From Fimenecus sp963624605 (lineage in GTDB: Bacteria; Bacillota; Clostridia; Oscillospirales; Acutalibacteraceae): a stretch of 19,587 bases of DNA. Both the position numbers and the translations under genes were made by a program. The first letter of the stretch is position 1. Every line of letters begins with the position of its first letter. Under the pieces are notes generated by a model, which saw only the letters and a program-made list of their open reading frames with translations, made no database searches and had not been told where the DNA came from. Below are positions 15,302-19,587 of the stretch, piece after piece. Location of the stretch: positions 1 through 19,587 of the forward strand of contig CAVFQD010000035.1 in NCBI GenBank assembly GCA_963624605.1. The letters are read 5' to 3'.

Positions 15302-15514
15302 TTATAAATATCTTATCTCTTCCGGCTCAACAACCTTGATTTTGCCCTGAACAATTTCATCAAGCGCAAGGCTTACAGGCTTTTCCGTAAGAATTTCGCC
15401 GTTTTCTTCAGCCTCCTCGGCAATTTCCCTTGCTCTTTTTGCCGTAGCTATAACAAGAGAATAACGGCTGAGATGATTTGCTAAAACTTTTGTCAAATTC
15501 GGATTGAATACCAT
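15302..15514 (-). CDS. rpoZ: RNA polymerase omega subunit
   Basis: A 70-residue omega subunit that helps assemble and stabilise RNA polymerase by clamping the beta-prime C-terminus. RYSLVIATAKRAREIAEEAE is the conserved core helix pair, and KPVSLALDEIVQGKI is the family tail. The length matches short Firmicutes omegas. The ATG follows AGAGAGG at good spacing, 21 bases after gmk. The gmk-rpoZ pairing is among the most conserved bacterial neighbourhoods. Confidence 0.93.
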   Translation of the reverse strand: MVFNPNLTKVLANHLSRYSLVIATAKRAREIAEEAEENGEILTEKPVSLALDEIVQGKIKVVEPEEIRYL

Positions 15515-15535
15515 AAATATTACCTCTCTGAAATA

Positions 15536-16093
15536 TTATTTATCTAAAATTTTAAGAACCTCTTCGGCTGCGCTTTCGAGGTCGTCATTTACAATAATAT
15601 AATCGTAATCAACGCTTTTTTCAATTTCTGATGTCGCGATTTCCATTCGTCTGATAAGGTCCTCCTCATTTTCGGTACCTCTCAGGCGAAGCCTCTGTTC
15701 AAGCACCTCTATCGACGGAGGCATAATGAATATGGCAACCGACTCGTCCGGATACATTTTCTTGATGTTCTCAGCACCGTGAACCTCAATTTTAAGTATA
15801 ACCGTTTCGCCCTCGCTTAACCAGTTATCAATCGGCTCTTTCGGTGTGCCGTAAAGATTTACGCCGTATTGAGTATATTCGAGAACGCCGTTTGTGTCAA
15901 TCATATTTTCAAATCTTTCACGGGATATGAAAAAATAATCGACGCCGTCAACTTCGTTTTCCCTTTTCTTTCTTGTTGTGATTGAAACGGAATGACGAAG
16001 CTCGGGCTTCTTTTTCAAGAGAATTTCAAGTAAAGTATCTTTTCCTACACCCGAAGGACCCGAGAAAAGAACAAGTCTGCCTTTATTATTCAT
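15536..16093 (-). CDS. gmk: Guanylate kinase
   Basis: A 185-residue enzyme that converts GMP to GDP with ATP and feeds the GTP and (p)ppGpp pools. The P-loop is GPSGVGKDT (12-20). HSVSITTRKKRENEVDGVDY is the GMP-binding lid with its conserved arginines. Other family marks are LEYTQYGVNLYGTP, RLRLRGTENEEDLIRRM and YDYIIVNDD. It is slightly shorter than the usual 200 or so residues. The ATG at 16093 overlaps the end of remA by eight bases with GAGG upstream, so the two are coupled. Confidence 0.95.
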   Translation of the reverse strand: MNNKGRLVLFSGPSGVGKDTLLEILLKKKPELRHSVSITTRKKRENEVDGVDYFFISRERFENMIDTNGVLEYTQYGVNLYGTPKEPIDNWLSEGETVILKIEVHGAENIKKMYPDESVAIFIMPPSIEVLEQRLRLRGTENEEDLIRRMEIATSEIEKSVDYDYIIVNDDLESAAEEVLKILDK

Positions 16094-16349
16094 TTATCAG
16101 TTCCTCCGTTGCGTTATCTTCGTTAAATCGGCTCAATATTTTCTCGGTTTGGAGGTAGGACAAAATGACATGATTGCTGTCGGTTATAATGACAGCCCTT
16201 GTACGCCTGCCCTGCGTTGCGTCGATTAAAAGTTTTTGGTCTTTGGCGTCCTGAACCAAACGCTTAACAGGCGCAGATTCGGGATTAACTACCGAAAGAA
16301 CACGGCTTGCGTTTACCGCATTACCGAAGCCGATGTTTACAAGTTTCAT
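16086..16349 (-). CDS. remA: RemA/DUF370-family DNA-binding regulator
   Basis: An 87-residue protein of the RemA (DUF370) family, seen in MKLVNIGFGNAVNASRVLSV, SAPVKRLVQDAK, LLIDATQGRRTRAVIITDSN and HVILSYLQ. In B. subtilis RemA activates biofilm matrix and osmoprotection operons and forms ring-like oligomers that bind DNA through basic loops; R residues in GRRTR fit this. In Clostridia without the matrix operons its targets are unknown. The ATG follows AGGAAG 12 bases after yicC and the end overlaps gmk. The order yicC-remA-gmk-rpoZ matches B. subtilis exactly, which supports the name. Confidence 0.9.
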   Translation of the reverse strand: MKLVNIGFGNAVNASRVLSVVNPESAPVKRLVQDAKDQKLLIDATQGRRTRAVIITDSNHVILSYLQTEKILSRFNEDNATEELINE

Positions 16350-16361
16350 TATATAACTTCC

Positions 16362-17240
16362 TTATTCTATGTTCTGAATTTGCTCGCGAATCTTTTCAAC
16401 CTCTGCCTTGATGGAAATTACACGCTTTGCAATTTCAACATCCTGTGCCTTTGAACCGATTGTATTCGCCTCTCTGTTGATTTCCTGAACAAGGAAGTCA
16501 AGCTTCCTGCCTATTGCTCCGTCGGCGTCCATAAATGTGCGAAGCTGTGAAATATGACTTCTCAAACGAACCGTCTCTTCCGCAACGGCTATTTTATCTG
16601 CATAAATCGCCGCTTCATTGAGCAACCTCTGCTCGTCCACAGAAGCGTCGCCGATAAGCTCCTTAATTCTCAATTTGAGCTTTTCGTTATATTCCTTAAC
16701 TGTCTCTGGAGAACGCTGCTCAACGAACTCAACGCATTCGATTATGTAATCGGCACGGGAAAGAACATCGTTCCTTAATTTTTCGCCCTCTACCTCGCGC
16801 ATTTCAATGAAACGGTCAATCGCACTCTTAGCGACAACCTTTACCGCGTTCCATATTTTCTCTTCATCATCGGCGGCCTTATGAACGGAAAGTACATCCG
16901 GATAGCGTGAAAGAGTCATAGCGGAAATTGTGCCGTCAAGCGAATAATCCTCCGCAAGCTCCTTTACCGCATTAAGATAACCTTCGGCAAGAGCCTTGTT
17001 TACAACAATCTGCGTGTCCGAGTCTTCAAGACATTCAATGCTGACATAGCACTCAACCTTACCTCTCGAAACAAGCGAGTTTGTAAAGGATTTGAGCTTT
17101 TCCTCAAGAAATCCGTAAACTCTCGGCACCTTTGCGGAAAATTCAAAGTATCTGTGATTTACGCTTTTAATCTCAACGACAATATTCATTGAATCGACAG
17201 TTTCTTCCGCCCTGCCGTATCCTGTCATACTTTTTATCAT
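16362..17240 (-). CDS. yicC: YicC-family endoribonuclease
   Basis: A 292-residue protein of the YicC/YloC family. MIKSMTGYGR, EIKSVNHRYFEFSAKVP and RGKVECYVSIE are the N-terminal hallmarks. The C-terminal DUF1732 part has LRSHISQLRTFM, GRKLDFLVQEINREANTIGS and KAEVEKIREQIQNIE. E. coli YicC is reported to act as an RNase that helps degrade the small RNA RyhB. The substrates in Clostridia are not known to me. It is the first gene of the long operon, 29 bases downstream of a strong promoter -10. The start MIKSMTGYGR is preferred over the internal M5 because it matches the family; its ribosome binding site (AGGACGG) is only fair. Confidence 0.92.
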   Translation of the reverse strand: MIKSMTGYGRAEETVDSMNIVVEIKSVNHRYFEFSAKVPRVYGFLEEKLKSFTNSLVSRGKVECYVSIECLEDSDTQIVVNKALAEGYLNAVKELAEDYSLDGTISAMTLSRYPDVLSVHKAADDEEKIWNAVKVVAKSAIDRFIEMREVEGEKLRNDVLSRADYIIECVEFVEQRSPETVKEYNEKLKLRIKELIGDASVDEQRLLNEAAIYADKIAVAEETVRLRSHISQLRTFMDADGAIGRKLDFLVQEINREANTIGSKAQDVEIAKRVISIKAEVEKIREQIQNIE

Positions 17241-17268
17241 AATTATACCGTCCTGATTTAATCATAAT

Positions 17269-17297
17269 ATTTTACTATTTTTATCAACATATGTCAA
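17269..17297 (-). promoter_or_regulatory. Sigma-A-type promoter of the yicC-spoVM operon
   Basis: On the minus strand a perfect TTGACA (17292-17297) is separated by 17 bases from TAAAAT (17269-17274, five of six consensus). Transcription would start about 20 bases before the yicC ATG. This is the best promoter match in the window and would drive all fifteen genes down to the terminator at 4241-4262. No terminator is seen between rluB and this promoter, so readthrough from the dacF-rluB cluster is also possible. Confidence 0.8.
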
Positions 17298-17322
17298 TAC
17301 ATCTTACCAACCGACGGGAAAA

Positions 17323-18051
17323 TCACTTACCTGCAAGCTCGTAAAGCGAATTTACCTCCTCGGGCGTTAAATCCCTGTAATCGCCCTGCTTTAACATACC
17401 GAGCTTGAGATTGCCTACCTTTGTCCTTTTAAGCCTTGCAACCTCAATGCCGAGAGCTTCGAACATTTTTCTTATTTGCCTGTTCCTGCCCTCGTAAATA
17501 GTAACCTCAACAACAGTTCTGTTTTCCTGCGCTTCAAGTATTCTCAAATCGGCGGGAGCAGTCATTCTACCGTCAATTTCAATACCGTTTCTGAACGCTG
17601 TTGCCTGTTCCTTGGTAATCTCGGGTCTTATCGTAACTCTGTATGTCTTTGAAACATGCTTTGACGGATGAGTAAGAGCGTTTGCGAATTCGCCATCGTT
17701 TGTCATTATAAGCAAGCCCTCAGACTCTCTGTCAAGTCTGCCTACTGGATACACCCTTGTATTTATGCCCTTTACAAGCTCCGCAACGCACTTTCTGTCA
17801 TGCTCGTCACTCATAGTGGTAATGAAGCCTCTGGGCTTGTTGAGCATTATATAAACGCTTTTCTTAACGCTTACCGCCTTTTTACCGCTGACTGTAACCT
17901 TATCATGCTTAGGGCTTACCTTGTCTCCGATTGAAGCGGTTACACCGTTTACCTTAACCTTACCTGCGGCAATAAGCTCCTCCGATTTACGCCTTGATGC
18001 GATACCGCATTCGGCAAGATATTTCTGAAGTCTGATTTTTTCGTCAGCCAT
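17323..18051 (-). CDS. rluB: rRNA pseudouridine synthase, RluB/RsuA family
   Basis: A 242-residue enzyme that converts uridine to pseudouridine in ribosomal RNA, probably 23S U2605 as in B. subtilis RluB. An N-terminal S4 RNA-binding domain (about 4-50, IRLQKYLAECGIASRRKSEE) is followed by the RsuA-type catalytic domain with D107 in GRLDRESEGLL, the general fold motif YIMLNKPRGF (67-76), and GRNRQIRKMFEALG near the end. The ATG at 18051 lies one base after the dacF stop, with GGGAGA in the end of dacF, so translation is coupled. RluB rather than RsuA or RluF is inferred from Firmicutes gene order next to dac genes. Confidence 0.9.
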   Translation of the reverse strand: MADEKIRLQKYLAECGIASRRKSEELIAAGKVKVNGVTASIGDKVSPKHDKVTVSGKKAVSVKKSVYIMLNKPRGFITTMSDEHDRKCVAELVKGINTRVYPVGRLDRESEGLLIMTNDGEFANALTHPSKHVSKTYRVTIRPEITKEQATAFRNGIEIDGRMTAPADLRILEAQENRTVVEVTIYEGRNRQIRKMFEALGIEVARLKRTKVGNLKLGMLKQGDYRDLTPEEVNSLYELAGK

Positions 18052-18052
18052 T

Positions 18053-19189
18053 TCATTCTCCCTTGATTTTCCTTAAAAGTCTGTGTAAAAATCCGTTGTT
18101 TTCAGGTTCAACCGTTTCCGTCTGTGTCTCTGTGATATCATATTTTGCTATTATCGGCACGGTGTCCGCAATTTTTCCGTTTGAATAGCAAAAGGTTGAA
18201 TACCCTATAACATCATTTGCCTTGACGGGTGAGTACAAAAAGTGTTCGATATACACCTTTTGCGTGATTTCGCCGCCCGCTGAACCCGCCTGCGGCTCCC
18301 TTTGAAGCTGTGCTTCGACAAGTGTTTTTTCACTTCCGACAAGTCTTACGGAAAAGTCTTTTTGATAATTATTAAACTTTTTTACAACGCCGAAACCGTA
18401 ATCGAGCATCTTTTCGTGGTCGTCCCAATCGTTCGGGTCGTTGAGCGTAACGCAAACAAGCGTTATGCCGTCTCTTTTCGCAGCCGAAACAAGACAGCGT
18501 CCGCTCTTTTTGGTAAAGCCTGTTTTAATTCCGATTGCGCCGTCGTAAATTTTGAGAAGCTTATTATGGTTAGTAAGCTTACGCCGATACGGCGGATTGC
18601 CGTAATCCACAACCGCAGATGAGGACGAGCAAATCTCGGTAAAGCGCTCGTTTTCAAGCGCATATGAGCCGAGCAAAGCCATATCGTAAGCTGTAGAATA
18701 ATGGTCGTCTGCGTCAAGCCCCGACGGAGTGGAAAAGTGGGTTGAGGTCATTCCGAGCTCTGCGGCTTTGTCGTTCATCATTGCGACAAAATTTTCAACG
18801 CTTCCGCCGACCGCAATTGCAGCCGCATTTGCCGCATCGTTGCCCGAGGACAAAAGCATACCGTAAACAAGCTCCGATATACTTACCTTATCACCCGGTA
18901 AAAGTCCCATTGAGGTACCCTCAACCGCCGTCATTTCTTCCGTTACGGTAATTTCTTCGTCAAGCTTTCCGCTTTCAATGGCAATTACGGCACTCATAAT
19001 TTTAGTGGTGCTTGCCATTGCACGCCTGTCATTCGCCGCCTTTTCAAACAAAACCTCATTTGACCCTGCGATAACCAAAACAGCGGAGGAAGCGGAAATG
19101 TCTTTCGGCTCAATTTCGGCATAAGCGCCTAAATTGAGCAATAACATAACCGCCGCAATCAATGATATTATTCTTATCTCTTTACACAA
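18053..19189 (-). CDS. dacF: D-alanyl-D-alanine carboxypeptidase, DacF-type (TTG start)
   Basis: A secreted low-molecular-weight penicillin-binding protein, about 378 residues, that trims the terminal D-alanine of peptidoglycan stem peptides. A signal peptide ends at AYA-E around residue 24. The three active-site motifs are STTK (60-63, nucleophile S60), SGN (115-117) and KTG (222-224). A C-terminal beta domain precedes a short amphipathic, basic tail (GFLHRLLRKIKGE) that probably lies on the membrane. TTG at 19189 has AGGTGG five bases upstream; a GTG at 19198 is in frame but would overlap that site. It lies 57 bases after the gerW stop and is coupled to rluB. In spore formers such enzymes lower cortex cross-linking. 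DacF and DacB cannot be separated safely by eye. Confidence 0.88.
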   Translation of the reverse strand: MCKEIRIISLIAAVMLLLNLGAYAEIEPKDISASSAVLVIAGSNEVLFEKAANDRRAMASTTKIMSAVIAIESGKLDEEITVTEEMTAVEGTSMGLLPGDKVSISELVYGMLLSSGNDAANAAAIAVGGSVENFVAMMNDKAAELGMTSTHFSTPSGLDADDHYSTAYDMALLGSYALENERFTEICSSSSAVVDYGNPPYRRKLTNHNKLLKIYDGAIGIKTGFTKKSGRCLVSAAKRDGITLVCVTLNDPNDWDDHEKMLDYGFGVVKKFNNYQKDFSVRLVGSEKTLVEAQLQREPQAGSAGGEITQKVYIEHFLYSPVKANDVIGYSTFCYSNGKIADTVPIIAKYDITETQTETVEPENNGFLHRLLRKIKGE

Positions 19190-19194
19190 ATCAA

Positions 19195-19223
19195 CCACCT
19201 GCCTATTAAAAATATGCAGGCGG
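19195..19223 (-). promoter_or_regulatory. Hairpin covering the dacF ribosome binding site
   Basis: On the minus strand CCGCCTGC (19216-19223) pairs with GCAGGTGG (19195-19202) through eight base pairs, one of them G-U, around a 13-base loop. The right arm contains the whole AGGTGG that precedes the TTG start of dacF. In mRNA read from gerW the site would be partly hidden. No T run follows, so it is not a terminator. Confidence 0.5.
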
Positions 19224-19246
19224 CGATTAAATTATTTTATGTATTA

Positions 19247-19587
19247 TTACTCTGCGGTAACACTGACTGCGGGCTCTTCAACCTTTGCAGCCTCGTTCTT
19301 TTCTTTTTTTGCCTTGTTTACAACGCTTGTAACCTTATCAAACATTTCGGGAACAAGGTTGACAACTCTTTCAGCCGCATTATCGTATGCCGTAATGTGC
19401 TTGAGGGTAACTTCGCCGTCGGAAACAACAAGGAATGCAACAGGTGTGATTGTAACGCCTGCTCCGCCGCCGCCGCCGAAAATCTCCTTATTTGATTTTG
19501 AGGGGAAGTCCGAACCGCCCGAAGCAAAGCCGTATGTAACCTTTGATACGGGAATGATGGTAATTCCGCCGTCAACCGTCATCGGGT
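19247..19587 (-). CDS. ytfJ: GerW/YtfJ-family spore protein, C-terminal part
   Basis: The 5' end lies beyond the right edge. The visible 113 codons contain the family hallmarks: DGGITIIPVSKVTYGFASGG, SDFPSKSNKEIFGGGGGAG and VTITPVAFLVV, then a tail with a lysine- and glutamate-rich helix (about 20 residues) ending SVTAE. A methionine codon at 19580-19582 is internal, because a proline codon precedes it in frame and the family has about 30 or more residues before this point. B. subtilis YtfJ (GerW) is a sigma-F-controlled forespore protein needed for normal germination with alanine. The gene precedes dacF and rluB on the same strand, so a joint forespore role is plausible. Mechanism is unknown. 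Confidence 0.9.
   Translation of the reverse strand, partial: PMTVDGGITIIPVSKVTYGFASGGSDFPSKSNKEIFGGGGGAGVTITPVAFLVVSDGEVTLKHITAYDNAAERVVNLVPEMFDKVTSVVNKAKKEKNEAAKVEEPAVSVTAE

Overview
The window is ordinary chromosomal backbone of a spore-forming, moderately AT-rich member of the class Clostridia. An Oscillospirales/Ruminococcaceae-like gut anaerobe is my guess, made without any database comparison. Four spore-associated genes support this: the start of an alpha/beta-type small acid-soluble spore protein (SASP), spoVM, a GerW/YtfJ-family gene and a DacF-type carboxypeptidase. A 103-base run of N at 423-525 shows it comes from a draft scaffold. I see no rRNA, tRNA, CRISPR array, insertion sequence or prophage.

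Left part (1-2935). A SASP gene leaves the window on the minus strand. Divergent from it is a plus-strand pair: an HTH protein with an ankyrin-like segment, interrupted by the N gap, and a zinc-ribbon membrane protein. A ZIP-family metal transporter follows; its ribosome binding site lies inside a perfect 15-bp inverted repeat. A convergent terminator separates it from alaA (2949-4166, minus), which has its own promoter.

Central part (4241-17297, minus strand). One long run of tightly packed genes reads yicC, remA, gmk, rpoZ, priA, def, fmt, rsmB, rlmN, prpC, prkC, rsgA, thiN, a 51-residue membrane protein and spoVM. A strong sigma-A-type promoter (TTGACA-17-TAAAAT) precedes yicC, and a UUCG-loop terminator follows spoVM. 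This is the Bacillus subtilis yloC-to-spoVM order without coaBC and rpe. The operon joins RNA turnover (YicC), nucleotide supply (Gmk), transcription (RpoZ), replication restart (PriA), N-terminal formylation and deformylation (Fmt, Def), rRNA modification and ribosome maturation (RsmB, RlmN, RsgA), the PASTA kinase and its PP2C phosphatase, thiamine pyrophosphate synthesis and spore-coat assembly. The last two genes are too small for routine gene calling.

Right part (17323-19587, minus strand). A second cluster, gerW/ytfJ (partial), dacF and rluB, lies upstream of the yicC promoter. No clear terminator separates it from that operon.

The points most worth a second look are the unannotated small membrane gene coupled to spoVM, the two hairpins covering ribosome binding sites (ZIP transporter and dacF), the HTH/ankyrin plus zinc-ribbon pair, and the non-PASTA insert in the PrkC ectodomain. 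I found no clearly new multi-gene defence or biosynthetic system.
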